Shown piece after piece: positions 53,527 through 63,503 of a DNA stretch of 64,000 bases. The notes below the pieces were generated by a model, which worked only from the letters and a program-made list of their open reading frames with translations, was not told the DNA's origin and made no database searches. Source of the stretch: Mucilaginibacter paludis DSM 18603 (GTDB lineage: Bacteria; Bacteroidota; Bacteroidia; Sphingobacteriales; Sphingobacteriaceae); contig NZ_CM001403.1 of assembly GCF_000166195.2 (NCBI RefSeq), forward strand, positions 7,304,877-7,368,876. Reading direction: 5' to 3'. The translations under genes and the position numbers were made by a program. Within the stretch, counting starts at the first letter, position 1. Each line of letters starts with the position of its first letter.

Positions 53527-54510
53527 CTACTTCATAGTTTTGCATTTTTTAAGGTTAATGGTGATGGCTTTATTATGTATCTGGTAGTCAATGCCCGATA
53601 GGTTGGCCAGTACGTTCAATACATGGTCTATAGGCTCATTGTTAAAGCTAACCGTGTACATCCGGCAACTTTTGTCGCTCCCGTTTAAATTGATGGTCAC
53701 GTCATACCATCGTTCAAGGGTATGTGCTATCTCGTTAAACGAAGCGTTTTCAAACCTCAGCCGGTTTTGCCTCCAGCCGATAAGGTCGTTGGGCTGTACT
53801 GAGGCCACGTTATATATCCCGTTTGCCAGGTCATAAGTAAACAATTGATTGGGAGTTACGGCATTGGCAAATAATACAGGTTTACCGTGTGTGCTATTTT
53901 GCTCAATTTTTACTTTTCCGCTTTCAACGGCAACCTGTATTTTTCCGTAATCAGCGTAAGCTTTCACGTTAAAGGCAGTACCCAGGTCGGTTATCAATAA
54001 TTTGCCCGAGTGGATGACGAATGGTTTTGCAGCATCGTGTTTTACAACAAAAAAGGCTTCTCCGTTAAGTGCTATTTCGCGGGATGTTAACCCGAAATTA
54101 GATGGTAGCCGGATGGAGGAACCCGAGTTTAAATAAACGGTTGTACCATCAGTTAATACAAACGCTTTTTTTACACCGTTGGGAGATTTTAAAAAACTGT
54201 AAGTAACAGTGGGTAATTGATTAGCTCCCTGGCGAAGGTAGATAAACAGTGTGGCGGTTAAAGCTACTATGAGTATGGCAGCTGCTTGTAGCCAGCGGTT
54301 ATCCAGCCAGCTTTTGCGATGATAATCGGCAAGCAGGTTGGCTATACTGTCATCCATCCGGTTAAATAAACCGGTTTGATGTTGTTGATTTAGTTCAGCA
54401 TCAAACTCATCGCCAAATCTGGCAAACCAGTCTTCAACGATTTTTTTTTCTACTTCGGTTGCTTTGCCGGATTGGTAACGGTCAAACAATTCTTTTATAC
54501 GGTTATCCAC
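53527..54510 (-). CDS. FecR-family anti-sigma regulator
   Basis: A 327-residue inner-membrane protein: cytoplasmic N-terminus (KELFDRYQSGKATEVEKKIV, about 1-75), one transmembrane helix (LQAAAILIVALTATLFIYL), a periplasmic FecR domain (about 110-215, with TVYLNSGSSIRLPSNFG) and a C-terminal DUF4974 domain (LRFENASFNEIAHTLERWYD). It holds the sigma factor until the SusC STN domain signals substrate. It lies downstream of the sigma gene and upstream of susC on the same strand. Confidence 0.93.
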   Translation of the reverse strand: MDNRIKELFDRYQSGKATEVEKKIVEDWFARFGDEFDAELNQQHQTGLFNRMDDSIANLLADYHRKSWLDNRWLQAAAILIVALTATLFIYLRQGANQLPTVTYSFLKSPNGVKKAFVLTDGTTVYLNSGSSIRLPSNFGLTSREIALNGEAFFVVKHDAAKPFVIHSGKLLITDLGTAFNVKAYADYGKIQVAVESGKVKIEQNSTHGKPVLFANAVTPNQLFTYDLANGIYNVASVQPNDLIGWRQNRLRFENASFNEIAHTLERWYDVTINLNGSDKSCRMYTVSFNNEPIDHVLNVLANLSGIDYQIHNKAITINLKKCKTMK

Positions 54511-54577
54511 TAATAGTACTTTTCTATTAGCTCGCCCGCAAAGGCCGTTTGTCCTTTAAGATAAGGTTAACAATATG

Positions 54578-55210
54578 TTACTTTTTATGGATGGTATGCC
54601 AGGTTACAGAAACCCAATCAGAACCTAACAAAGCAATGGCTCCTGTTAAAAGCTCAGAATAGCTGTTTTGCAGGTTTAACCTAAGCCGTTTTAAAGCTTC
54701 GGATACGTTATTGCGCACCGTTTTTTCGGAAATGTTTAATATTTCGGCGATCTCGATATTGCGCTTGCCCTCATTTTTACTCAATTGATAGCAGTGGCGC
54801 ATGGTTTCCGGAAACTGATTAACCGCTTTATCAATATGCAAAGTAAGTTCGCGTGCAAAACGATGGTCTTCCGCCGAGGGCTCGGCCTGCTCTTCCAAAC
54901 GCTCGATAATGTAATTCTCGCCCTTAAGGCGTACATTTTTTTTCCGGTAGGCCGATATCACCTGGTTTCGGCTAAAAACAAACAGGTAGGTTTTAAAATC
55001 CCTGATATTTGCCAGTTGCTCGCGGCTGGCCCATAAGTTTACAAAAATATCCTGCGTAATATCAAGGGCATCGTCTGTATCGGTAAGCCGGGCGTTAACC
55101 ACATTAAAAACAAAATTTTTATACTGCTGATAAATTTGGTTAAATGCATCGGCATTGCCCTTGCTGCATTCTGTCAGTTGCCGCTGTTCCGATGAAGCTT
55201 GATTTATCAT
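54578..55210 (-). CDS. ECF sigma-70 factor
   Basis: A 210-residue sigma factor with region 2 (FNQIYQQYKNFVFNVVNARL, DALDITQDIFVNLWASRE, LFVFSRNQVISAYRKK) and region 4 (ELTLHIDKAVNQFPETMRHCY, RNIEIAEILNISEKTVRNN). It belongs to the group that pairs with FecR anti-sigma factors. When released it should transcribe the susC operon and perhaps itself. The start at 55210 lies 85 bases past the end of the secreted propeller-like protein gene. Confidence 0.94.
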   Translation of the reverse strand: MINQASSEQRQLTECSKGNADAFNQIYQQYKNFVFNVVNARLTDTDDALDITQDIFVNLWASREQLANIRDFKTYLFVFSRNQVISAYRKKNVRLKGENYIIERLEEQAEPSAEDHRFARELTLHIDKAVNQFPETMRHCYQLSKNEGKRNIEIAEILNISEKTVRNNVSEALKRLRLNLQNSYSELLTGAIALLGSDWVSVTWHTIHKK

Positions 55211-55295
55211 AATTCTTACACTGATCAGTTATTTGAAATAAATAGCCAGCATTTATCGGGTTATATAAACAGGCTTTTATAAACCGCTGCTTTAG

Positions 55296-56177
55296 TTACC
55301 AGCCAATGTGCATATAGTTTACATTGTTGCTGTGCGATGATGTAACCGCAATGCCTTTTTGTTTATCCCCGATAAAGGCGAAGCCTTCTAACTCGTCGCT
55401 ACGCTCGTCAATATCAACCACCTTTACTACTTGCTGCTGCCCTGTATTAATCGATTTTTGCAAATCAACATAAGTAAATCGCCATTTACGGCCTTCCGTT
55501 TGGTTTTGAATAAGCACCAGCATGTTTTTATCGGCTACCCAATTTAAATTTTGAACCCAGGGCGTGCAGGTAAATTTTTTAAATAATACGCCCTTCTCGC
55601 TGGTTTTTTTTGCATGTTTCAGTTTTTCGGGGTCGTATAAGCGTACCTCATTGCCATGATCGCCATAATCGGCTGTAGCCACATACCATTTACCATCAAG
55701 CTTAACATATTCTGGCCGCGTACCCTGTATACAGGCATCATCTTCAATGGTATTAATCAGGTTGCCATCCAGCCTGCCCGTTTTCAATAAGCCCTGCCAG
55801 TTAATGCAATAAATAACGGCCCGCCATTTGGTACCCTGGGTGTTTAACCTTATCGAATTGCCTATAAATGTTGGCCCTGTGCCGTTGTAAGCAATGCCTG
55901 TAGGATGGTTGATGACATCGGTATCGTTTAAGGTTAATTTATATTCCTGGTGCTGATTAACAAGGCTATCGTTAACCAGTTTAAATTCGCGGATCATACC
56001 CACCTCACGATCTCCGTATAAAAATACACGGCCTTTTTGATAGGAGATACCCTGGCATGCGCCTAAAGAATCAACAGTGCTTTGCCGTTGAAGCTCCATT
56101 TTAATTGGTCCCTGTCCGGCTATAAAAGCTAAAAAACATAAACTGAAGGCAAGCAGGATGATGGTTACGGTTTTCAT
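55296..56177 (-). CDS. Secreted hypothetical protein, propeller-like
   Basis: A 293-residue protein with a signal peptide (MKTVTIILLAFSLCFLAF). The repeated short strands (ISYQKGRVFLYGDREVGM, WYVATADYGDHGNEVRLYD, LEGFAFIGDKQKGIAV) suggest a beta-propeller or SMP-30/esterase-like fold. No catalytic residues can be named. Together with the DUF218 gene upstream it forms a pair (11-base gap) just before the sigma gene on the same strand. Confidence 0.65.
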   Translation of the reverse strand: MKTVTIILLAFSLCFLAFIAGQGPIKMELQRQSTVDSLGACQGISYQKGRVFLYGDREVGMIREFKLVNDSLVNQHQEYKLTLNDTDVINHPTGIAYNGTGPTFIGNSIRLNTQGTKWRAVIYCINWQGLLKTGRLDGNLINTIEDDACIQGTRPEYVKLDGKWYVATADYGDHGNEVRLYDPEKLKHAKKTSEKGVLFKKFTCTPWVQNLNWVADKNMLVLIQNQTEGRKWRFTYVDLQKSINTGQQQVVKVVDIDERSDELEGFAFIGDKQKGIAVTSSHSNNVNYMHIGW

Positions 56178-56188
56178 CTCAATATTTT

Positions 56189-57439
56189 TTATGGATCTAA
56201 AGGCTCGTATGGGTTTATTTGCAATGCCTCTATGGCAGGATAGTATTCAACCTCCGTTTCTGCATTTCTTTTACCCAGTTTATAAGGCACACACTTTAAT
56301 TCTTTTTCGCATCGGGCAGCCATAACCATGATAGCATCTGTTTGCGATTTATCGGTAATGATTAAACCCGGTTTATTATAAGGTATACCATAACGGTATA
56401 TTAACCTTACGCAGTTGCGCAGGTTGGTAGTGGTATGCCTGGCGTGCGGGTCCATAATGATTGCACTTTCGGGAATATGCAAGGTATTCATCAGGTAGCG
56501 CTTCATTTCTTCGGCCTCGCAGAATTTAACCTTGTAGGGATGTACCTTTCCGCCAGATACCATAATGAACGGTGCCGCACCGCTTTGATATTTTTGTGCA
56601 GCAAGGCGGCAGCGCAGCATCCCCTCGGCGCTTAAGGGCGATGTATAGTCTTCGCCGCCGGCTCCGGGAACCAGGATGTTGGAGTAGGGGTACTTGCTCC
56701 AGTTAATCAGTTTAACCCTGTCGGCAGCGGCCTTATTAACCGTTAAGGCCATAGGCTCATAGTTTGCCGCGTCCGTTCTTTCGTTAATTTGCAGGTATAA
56801 AAGTGCCGCCTGCATGGCCGGTTCAAAAAATAATTGAGTATTTTTAACATCCCCAGCTAAGGTAGCGGCGCAATCGTACATCAGGGTATAATACCTTTTA
56901 TGTTTGGTATTGAAACTGATAGAGTCTATCAACGGATAATTGGGTTTTTTGCCCTCGGCATATACGCCAATGGTATAATTAATACCAGCCGCATCCTGCT
57001 CCCAGGCTTTAACCAACAGGTCGGCTGCATCAGCTCCTTTGTTTAAAATATAGGTGCCGGAAGGGATTAGCTGGGTTTTTGTTAAAAGGTCGAGCGCGCT
57101 GCCGGGTTGATACAAAGCCCTGAGCCTGGCGCTTACTGTTGCAATTTCGGTATCCGAAAATTTTGCTTTTTGTATCAGGCACAAAGCATCCTTACACTCG
57201 GCAAGCGAAGAGTTTAGATCCTGAAGCTTTTGCTGGGCAAGTTTTAACAGTACCTCATCTTTTTTAAGGATAGCGCTAACTGCCTTATCCTGCTCAAATA
57301 AAGTGAGCAGGTAATAATTTTTTGATTGCACAAAATTTGCCGACTGGATAAACTGATAATGAGGATCTACATTTAAGCTTTGAGCACCGGAACTAAAAGT
57401 AATCAACATCAAAAAAAGCAAGGGGAAAAGTTTTTTCAT
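56189..57439 (-). CDS. Secreted DUF218 (YdcF/ElyC/SanA-type) protein, copy 2
   Basis: The start is set at 57439 (MKKLFPLLFLMLIT), giving 416 residues; MRSMKK at 57448 is also possible. Like copy 1 it has a signal peptide, an N-terminal helical domain and a DUF218 domain with LVPGAGGEDY, RLAAQKYQSGAAPFIMVSGG, EEMKRYLMNTLHIPESAI and DPHARHTTTNLRN. Similarity to copy 1 extends over the whole length, including the end (LQINPYEPLDP versus LHMDPFDPLDP). It heads the minus-strand locus. The activity is unknown; presence at both ends of a mannosidase/phosphodiesterase locus suggests action on the same glycan. Confidence 0.82.
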   Translation of the reverse strand: MKKLFPLLFLMLITFSSGAQSLNVDPHYQFIQSANFVQSKNYYLLTLFEQDKAVSAILKKDEVLLKLAQQKLQDLNSSLAECKDALCLIQKAKFSDTEIATVSARLRALYQPGSALDLLTKTQLIPSGTYILNKGADAADLLVKAWEQDAAGINYTIGVYAEGKKPNYPLIDSISFNTKHKRYYTLMYDCAATLAGDVKNTQLFFEPAMQAALLYLQINERTDAANYEPMALTVNKAAADRVKLINWSKYPYSNILVPGAGGEDYTSPLSAEGMLRCRLAAQKYQSGAAPFIMVSGGKVHPYKVKFCEAEEMKRYLMNTLHIPESAIIMDPHARHTTTNLRNCVRLIYRYGIPYNKPGLIITDKSQTDAIMVMAARCEKELKCVPYKLGKRNAETEVEYYPAIEALQINPYEPLDP

Positions 57440-57448
57440 GCTACGCAT

Positions 57449-57884
57449 ATTTACTCGGGGTAAATAACTTGTTCTAATATGAATTAGAAGTTAAATTAGT
57501 TTAAGTTTTAACATTAGGATTTAAGTGGCTGATATTACAGAGTAACATGGTGGTATAATGCTTACGCCTTACACAACTCCTTAAAGCTTTAGCGCGCCCC
57601 CGGGATAACTTATTAAGCCCGATGTCGATAGTGCTTTTTTTGCAATTCCCAGCAAAGTAAAGCCATGGAAAGATGATACAGTTGAGTTTGAGAAAGCGAT
57701 TGACATACAGGCATATTGCCAATTTTAGGAAAATGCAAAACAGCTTGTCTCAAATTTAGGCTGCGTTGTATCAACGGTTTCCGGGTTTGTCGCATTTCAA
57801 ATTTAAGCCGAAAGCTTATTTATAGTTTAGGGTGGTTCAACGGTTTTCCTGACAGGGAGATCATTGATTTAAACAGTAAACGAT
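57449..57884. other. Intergenic region before the efflux operon
   Basis: These 436 bases separate two divergent operons and should hold both promoters, but I see no clear -33/-7 pair. Open frames on the minus strand (57501-57722, 57613-57795) end in peptide-like text (LSMALLCWELQKKHYRHRA) that might be the remnant of an old gene; I could not assign it. Confidence 0.4.
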
Positions 57885-59201
57885 ATGCGAATCTCATTGA
57901 AATATATTGCATTCATCATCTTTTTATCGGCCGCAATTTATGTCGGCCCATCGCATGCGCAAGATACCTCGGCTACACACTTACCACAAAGCTGGGACCT
58001 TAAAACATGTATTGAATATGCTAAGAACAACAATATCACCATTAACAGCTTAAAGTTGGATGTTAAAACCGCCGGGCAAAATTTGCTTGCCGCCAAAACT
58101 GCAAGATACCCGTCATTAAGCGCCAGCGTATCGCAGGGGGTGGTTAATTATAAGTCGGGCGCGCAGGCTTCCAGCGGTTACGGAGCCAATGCCGATTTAA
58201 CCATTTTTAATGGTGGGTATTTAAACAACGATATTAAATCAAAAACGCTGAGCGAGCAAACGGCTAATCTATCGGTAGAAACTACAACCAACGATATTAC
58301 ACTACAGATAACCCAGGCCTACCTGAATATATTACTGGCTAAAGAGAATATTGTTTATTTAGCCGACCTTGTAACTTCCAGTGAAGCGCAGGTTAACCAG
58401 GGCCAGCAGCGTTTAGCCGCCGGTACCATAGCGCAAAAGGATTTGTTGCAGCTTAGGGCAACGCTGGCTAATGATAAATACACCTTGGTTACAGCTCAAA
58501 ATCAGCTTCAGCAAAATACGCTTACCTTAAAGCAGCTTTTGCAATTGCCCACTTCGGCAAGTTTTAATGTGATTGCTTCGGACACATCCAGGGCGGCTAA
58601 TTTAATGAACCTGAATACTGCGCAGCAAAAAGCATTGGCCATACGGCCTGAAATTAAAAGCGCCATGTTAAATATACAATTGCAGCAAACCGAACTGGAA
58701 AAAGCGAGGGCGACTATAAGGCCTACCTTAAGTTTAGGCGGCGCGCTTTATAGCGGTTATAACAGCAGCACAACGGGCTCTTATTACAGCCAACTGAACA
58801 ATGGCTTTTATCAGTCGCTCGGCTTAACGCTTTCTATCCCGATTTTTGATAAAAAAGTTACCCGTACCAATGTAGCCAAGGCGAAAATTGAGGTACAGCA
58901 GGCCGGCCTGACCCTGATGGATGAACGACTAACGCTCACCCAAGCGGTAGAGAAGGCATACCTTAACGTACAAAATGCCAATAGCCAGTACAGCGCCGCT
59001 GCCGAACAATTTACATACACCAAAGAGGCCCTGAGAATATCGGCCGAACAATTACGCATTGGCTCAAACAACATTGTGGAGTACCTGCAACAAAAAAACC
59101 TGTATGTACAGGCTCTGCAAGCCTTTGTCCAGGCTAAGTACAGCGCCAACCTTTACAGCAAAATCTATAATTTTTATACCGGTATACCGGTAACCGAGTA
59201 A
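57885..59201 (+). CDS. TolC-family outer-membrane efflux protein
   Basis: A 438-residue protein with a signal peptide (to about residue 25) and two OEP repeats (about 40-230 and 250-430). The pattern WDLKTCIEYAKNNN at the start and long helices (LRATLANDKYTLVTAQNQLQQ; ATIRPTLSLGGALYSGYN) match TolC-type channels. It forms the outer-membrane exit for the MacAB-type pump encoded next to it; the adaptor gene starts 13 bases after its stop. Confidence 0.93.
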   Translation: MRISLKYIAFIIFLSAAIYVGPSHAQDTSATHLPQSWDLKTCIEYAKNNNITINSLKLDVKTAGQNLLAAKTARYPSLSASVSQGVVNYKSGAQASSGYGANADLTIFNGGYLNNDIKSKTLSEQTANLSVETTTNDITLQITQAYLNILLAKENIVYLADLVTSSEAQVNQGQQRLAAGTIAQKDLLQLRATLANDKYTLVTAQNQLQQNTLTLKQLLQLPTSASFNVIASDTSRAANLMNLNTAQQKALAIRPEIKSAMLNIQLQQTELEKARATIRPTLSLGGALYSGYNSSTTGSYYSQLNNGFYQSLGLTLSIPIFDKKVTRTNVAKAKIEVQQAGLTLMDERLTLTQAVEKAYLNVQNANSQYSAAAEQFTYTKEALRISAEQLRIGSNNIVEYLQQKNLYVQALQAFVQAKYSANLYSKIYNFYTGIPVTE

Positions 59202-59214
59202 GCTAAAACAAATC

Positions 59215-60411
59215 ATGAAAACAAAAAAAATCATATTCATTATTTTGGGCGTGGCGGCAGTGGCTTTCGCCGCATGGTACTTTGCGTTCCGCAAGCCCGA
59301 AGAGGTGGTGGTATTCAGTACAGAAAAACCCAAAACAGGTTACATATCGCAAACTGTTACCGCTACCGGGAAAATTCAACCGGTTGATACGGTAGCGGTT
59401 GGTACCCAGGTATCGGGCACTATTGCCAAGCTTTATGCGGATTTTAACTCGAAAGTAAAAAAGGGCCAGCTACTGGCCGAACTCGACAAAACTTTGTTCC
59501 AAGCTTCGGTAAGCCAGTACGAGGCTAACCTGGCAAGCGCGCAAAGCCAGTATGTTTACCAGCAAGGTAACTACAGCAGGCAGGGCCAGTTATACAAAGT
59601 GGGGGCGTTAAGCAAGGCTGATTATGATAACGCACTCTACACATACAAAGCTGCCGAGGCATCGGTGAACAGCATGCGTGCGCAATTAAAATCGGCTCAA
59701 AAAAATCTGTCGCTGGCAAGCGTATATTCACCCATTGATGGTACGGTGCTTTCCAGGAGCGTGAGCGAAGGGCAAACCGTAGCAGCCAGCTTTAGCACGC
59801 CAACCCTGTTCAGCATAGCTAAAGACCTTACTAAAATGCAGGTACGGGCGTCCGTGGATGAGGCCGATGTAGGCGGCATCAAAATCGGTGAAAGATCGAG
59901 CTTTACTGTTGACGCCTTTTTGGACGATACTTTTACGGGAACCATCCAGGAAATCAGGCTGAGCCCGTCCATCTCGTCAAATGTGGTAACATACACCACC
60001 ATCATCAATACCTCAAATGACGATCAGAAGTTGAAACCGGGTATGACGGCAAACATCACTATTTATACCAAAGAGGTAAACAACGCTTTGATGGTACCGG
60101 CCAAGGCGCTCCAGTTCTCGCCCGATTCTTCGCTTAAAACTTACCAGTTTACGTGGTTAAATAGTGCTGGAAAAACTCCTGGCACTAACCAAGGCTATAT
60201 TTGGGTAAAACAAGGCGAGAGGAAGCTGGTGCAAAAGCAAGTACAAACCGGCATAAACAATAAAACACAGGTAGAAATAATAAGCGGCCTTACCGCTAAT
60301 GATGAGGTGGTTACCGGTAGCCAGGTTTTAAGTAGCAGTGCTGGCGCAGCAGGCGGGGCGCAGTCAAGCCCGTTTATGCCTAAACGCCCCGGCAGTAGCA
60401 AAAAGAAATAA
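59215..60411 (+). CDS. Periplasmic adaptor (HlyD/MacA type)
   Basis: A 398-residue membrane-fusion protein: N-terminal helix (IIFIILGVAAVAFAAWYFAF), a lipoyl/barrel-sandwich part (VTATGKIQPVDTVAVGTQVSGT ... VYSPIDGTVLSRSVSEGQTV), a coiled-coil hairpin between them (about 105-165) and beta-barrel domains with LKPGMTANITIYT. It links the inner-membrane permease to TolC. The stop codon overlaps the start of the ATPase gene by one base (TAATG). Confidence 0.93.
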   Translation: MKTKKIIFIILGVAAVAFAAWYFAFRKPEEVVVFSTEKPKTGYISQTVTATGKIQPVDTVAVGTQVSGTIAKLYADFNSKVKKGQLLAELDKTLFQASVSQYEANLASAQSQYVYQQGNYSRQGQLYKVGALSKADYDNALYTYKAAEASVNSMRAQLKSAQKNLSLASVYSPIDGTVLSRSVSEGQTVAASFSTPTLFSIAKDLTKMQVRASVDEADVGGIKIGERSSFTVDAFLDDTFTGTIQEIRLSPSISSNVVTYTTIINTSNDDQKLKPGMTANITIYTKEVNNALMVPAKALQFSPDSSLKTYQFTWLNSAGKTPGTNQGYIWVKQGERKLVQKQVQTGINNKTQVEIISGLTANDEVVTGSQVLSSSAGAAGGAQSSPFMPKRPGSSKKK

Positions 60412-61157
60412 TGGAAAAGAAGATATTAGAACTACACGACCTGAAACGCGAGTTTGTGATGGGCGATGTTACCGTAAGGGCGTTAAAGGGCGTATCTTTT
60501 AACATTAACGCTGGCGAGTTTGTAACCATTATGGGCAGTAGCGGGTCGGGAAAAACCACGCTCCTGAATATCTTAGGCTGCCTGGATAAACCAACAGACG
60601 GTACATACAGGCTTGACGATGTAGATATTAAAGCGCTTAACCGCGATGAGCTTGCCGGTTTGCGTAACCGTAAAATCGGTTTCGTGTTCCAGGCTTACAA
60701 CCTGCTGCCCAGAACATCGGCACTGGAGAATGTGGAGCTCCCGCTTTTTTACAACAAGGAAATATCATCCGAAGAAAGAAAAAGTCGGGCCATCAAAGCG
60801 CTTGAAGCTGTTAAGCTTGGCGGGCGTTTTGACCATACGCCGAGCCAGCTATCGGGCGGGCAGCAACAAAGGGTGGCTATTGCCCGCGCCCTGGTGAACG
60901 AACCCGTAATGATACTGGCCGATGAAGCTACCGGCAACCTGGACACCCGTACATCATACGAGATTATGGCTTTGATGCAGGAACTGAATGCCGAAGGAAA
61001 AACTATAGTTTTTGTAACGCACGAACCGGATATAGCTGCATTTAGCGGCCGTACTATTATGCTGCGCGATGGCAAAGTGCAAAAAGACAGCGTTAATGAT
61101 AAGCCAAGATCGGCCAGGGAGGCGTTGGCATCACTACCAGACACAGATGATTATTAA
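60411..61157 (+). CDS. ABC transporter ATPase, MacB/LolD type
   Basis: The 248-residue ATPase has Walker A (GSSGSGKTT), the Q-loop (GFVFQAYNLLPR), signature (LSGGQQQRVAIARAL), Walker B (MILADEATGNLD) and H-loop (VFVTHEPD). All sites look intact. The sequence is of the MacB/LolD group, which powers mechanotransmission pumps. The permease gene follows after 11 bases. Confidence 0.94.
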   Translation: MEKKILELHDLKREFVMGDVTVRALKGVSFNINAGEFVTIMGSSGSGKTTLLNILGCLDKPTDGTYRLDDVDIKALNRDELAGLRNRKIGFVFQAYNLLPRTSALENVELPLFYNKEISSEERKSRAIKALEAVKLGGRFDHTPSQLSGGQQQRVAIARALVNEPVMILADEATGNLDTRTSYEIMALMQELNAEGKTIVFVTHEPDIAAFSGRTIMLRDGKVQKDSVNDKPRSAREALASLPDTDDY

Positions 61158-61168
61158 AAACAGATCGA

Positions 61169-62392
61169 ATGAGCATCATTAATTTATTGAATTTAGCTTT
61201 CAGGGCTCTGTTAAGGAACAAGCTACGTGCTTTTTTAACCATGCTGGGCGTAATTATAGGCGTTGCATCCGTTATTGCCATGATGGCCATTGGCGAAGGC
61301 TCCAAACAAAGCATCCGCTCGTCACTATCAGGCATGGGGTCAAACATGATCACCATTATGCCTCAAAGTAATGAGCCGGGCGGCGTAAGGTTGGCGGGTT
61401 CGAGTGTGCAAACCTTAAAAATGGACGATATTACCGCTATCGAAAGGGTTAACTCTAAAAATATCAATGGCCTGTCGCCGGTAATTTCAACCAACGGTCA
61501 AGCCATCAAGGGTGCTAATAACTGGCCCACCAGTATCACCGGCGTGAGTATCGATTATCTGAATATCCGTCAGCTCAAATTACAGGATGGTATCCTGTTT
61601 TCTGATGATGATGTAAAACGTGCTGCCAAAGTGTGTTTGCTGGGCAAAACGGTAATAGACAACCTTTTTCCCGACGACAGGGATCCTATCGGGCAAACCA
61701 TCCGTTTTAAAAATATCCCCTTCCTGGTTATTGGCGTACTTCAATCGAAAGGACAAAGTAATTTCGGGCAAGATCAGGACGATATTATTCTGGCACCCTA
61801 CACCACGGTGCAAAAACGAATTACGGCCACCAATTACCTGCAAAGCATTTACGCTTCGGCCACTACCGAGGCAGCAAGTGATGCCGCCACTACCGACATT
61901 ACTAATGCCGTACGGGCCAATCACCATTTGGCGGCCAATGCTGCTGATGATTTTCAGGTGCGTACACAAGCCGAGCTCATCAGCACGATTACCTCAACCA
62001 GCAGTATGCTTACCGTTTTGCTTACCGCTATAGCGGGCATATCGTTATTGATAGGCGGTATAGGCATCATGAACATCATGTATGTGTCTGTGACCGAGCG
62101 TACCCGCGAAATTGGTTTGCGGATGTCGATAGGTGCGCGCGGGCACGATATTTTAATGCAGTTTTTAATAGAAGCGATATTGATCAGCGTTACAGGCGGG
62201 GTTATCGGTGTTTTTCTTGGAGTTAGCTCCGCTCTTTTGATCTCGTTTTTATTAAACTGGCCCGTCATGATCTCGCAAACATCCATCGTAGTATCCTTTT
62301 TGGTTTGTGGTATAACGGGGATATTCTTCGGCTATTACCCCGCACAAAAAGCCAGCCTGCAGGATCCTATCGAGGCATTGCGCTACGAGTAA
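61169..62392 (+). CDS. ABC transporter permease, MacB type
   Basis: A 407-residue MacB-type permease: first transmembrane helix with the conserved RALLRNKLRAFLTMLGVIIGVASVIAMMAIGEG, a periplasmic MacB_PCD domain (about 50-240) and the FtsX domain with three C-terminal helices (SLLIGGIGIMNIMYVSVTERTREIGLRMSIGA). It exports substrate from the periplasm through TolC; known MacB substrates include peptides, lipopeptides and macrolides. The substrate here is unknown. Confidence 0.94.
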   Translation: MSIINLLNLAFRALLRNKLRAFLTMLGVIIGVASVIAMMAIGEGSKQSIRSSLSGMGSNMITIMPQSNEPGGVRLAGSSVQTLKMDDITAIERVNSKNINGLSPVISTNGQAIKGANNWPTSITGVSIDYLNIRQLKLQDGILFSDDDVKRAAKVCLLGKTVIDNLFPDDRDPIGQTIRFKNIPFLVIGVLQSKGQSNFGQDQDDIILAPYTTVQKRITATNYLQSIYASATTEAASDAATTDITNAVRANHHLAANAADDFQVRTQAELISTITSTSSMLTVLLTAIAGISLLIGGIGIMNIMYVSVTERTREIGLRMSIGARGHDILMQFLIEAILISVTGGVIGVFLGVSSALLISFLLNWPVMISQTSIVVSFLVCGITGIFFGYYPAQKASLQDPIEALRYE

Positions 62393-62459
62393 TACGCCCC
62401 GCTAAGAATATCGACAGAATCATCATACCTTAGGCATAAAAAATACGAGTAAGAGCCTT

Positions 62460-63503
62460 ATGGTTTTCAGTTATACTAATAAATATCTTAAAACCACCAT
62501 ACATATTTTAGTATGGGTGGTTTTAATTGCTTTGCCTTACATTGTTAACTCCAACCTTGGTGGCGGTCCGCCGCGCATGTTGAGCCATAACGAAGAAAAT
62601 AAATTTACTTTCCTCAATTTAGTTAGTTATTCTTTTTGGATAGGTATATTTTATATTAACAGTTCGCTACTGATCCCTAAGCTCTTTTATCAAAAAAAAT
62701 ACACTGCTTATTCGTTAATCATCATTTTGTTATATGGGGTGGTGGTTGGCGCGCACCTGCTTGTGTTTAAGCTCATGATAAATTTTATGCCGTTTAATAT
62801 TCCACGGTCGGTATGGGTGGTGCTGCCCGCTTTTGTGCTTACGCTTGCTGCAAGTACAACTTATACCATGATAGCCGATAGGATAAACGTGGAAAAACGC
62901 AACCTTGAAAAAGACAAAGAGACCATGAAAACAGAACTTGCTTTTTTACGGTCGCAGATCAGCCCTCACTTTATATTTAATGTACTTAACAATATTGTGG
63001 CCCTGGTAAGGTTAAAGAGCGACGAACTGGAGCCTACGATAATGAAACTATCGGGATTGATGCAGTATATGCTGTATGAAACCGACGAAGAAAAAGTAAC
63101 CATCAAAACCGAAGTTGAATATTTGCTTTCGTACATTGATCTGCAAATGCAGCGGTTTGGCAGTAAGGTTGACATTGAAACCACAACCAAGCTATATAAC
63201 GAATACCAGGAGATTGAACCTATGCTGCTCATCCCTTTTGTAGAAAATGCTTTTAAACATGGAATCGGTTTAGTTGAAAACCCAAGCATCACTGTTAAGC
63301 TTACAACCGATGCCAGCCAGTTAAAGTTTAGCGTTATTAACAAGTACAACGCGGCAAGTGAAGAAACCAAGGACGGCTCTTCTGGGATAGGCATTGTTAA
63401 TGTATCGCGCAGGCTCGAGCTTTTATATGGCAAGGACCACGAATTGAAAATTGTGCAGCAAAATAACTGGTTTATGGTAAATTTACTTATAAAACTAAAC
63501 TGA
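62460..63503 (+). CDS. LytS-type sensor histidine kinase
   Basis: A 347-residue protein with four transmembrane helices in the first 140 residues, then a His_kinase domain (LRSQISPHFIFNVLNNIVAL with the phospho-histidine) and a HATPase_c domain (LIPFVENAFKHGIG; GIGIVNVSRRL). It pairs with the LytTR regulator whose start overlaps its stop by one base (TGATG). It follows the efflux genes by 67 bases and probably controls them. The signal is unknown. Confidence 0.93.
   Translation: MVFSYTNKYLKTTIHILVWVVLIALPYIVNSNLGGGPPRMLSHNEENKFTFLNLVSYSFWIGIFYINSSLLIPKLFYQKKYTAYSLIIILLYGVVVGAHLLVFKLMINFMPFNIPRSVWVVLPAFVLTLAASTTYTMIADRINVEKRNLEKDKETMKTELAFLRSQISPHFIFNVLNNIVALVRLKSDELEPTIMKLSGLMQYMLYETDEEKVTIKTEVEYLLSYIDLQMQRFGSKVDIETTTKLYNEYQEIEPMLLIPFVENAFKHGIGLVENPSITVKLTTDASQLKFSVINKYNAASEETKDGSSGIGIVNVSRRLELLYGKDHELKIVQQNNWFMVNLLIKLN

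Noticed and set aside
57501..57795. Minus-strand frames of 73 and 60 codons before the efflux operon
   Set aside because: One end (CWELQKKHYRHRA) looked like a transposase remnant, but no family motif or repeat ends were found.
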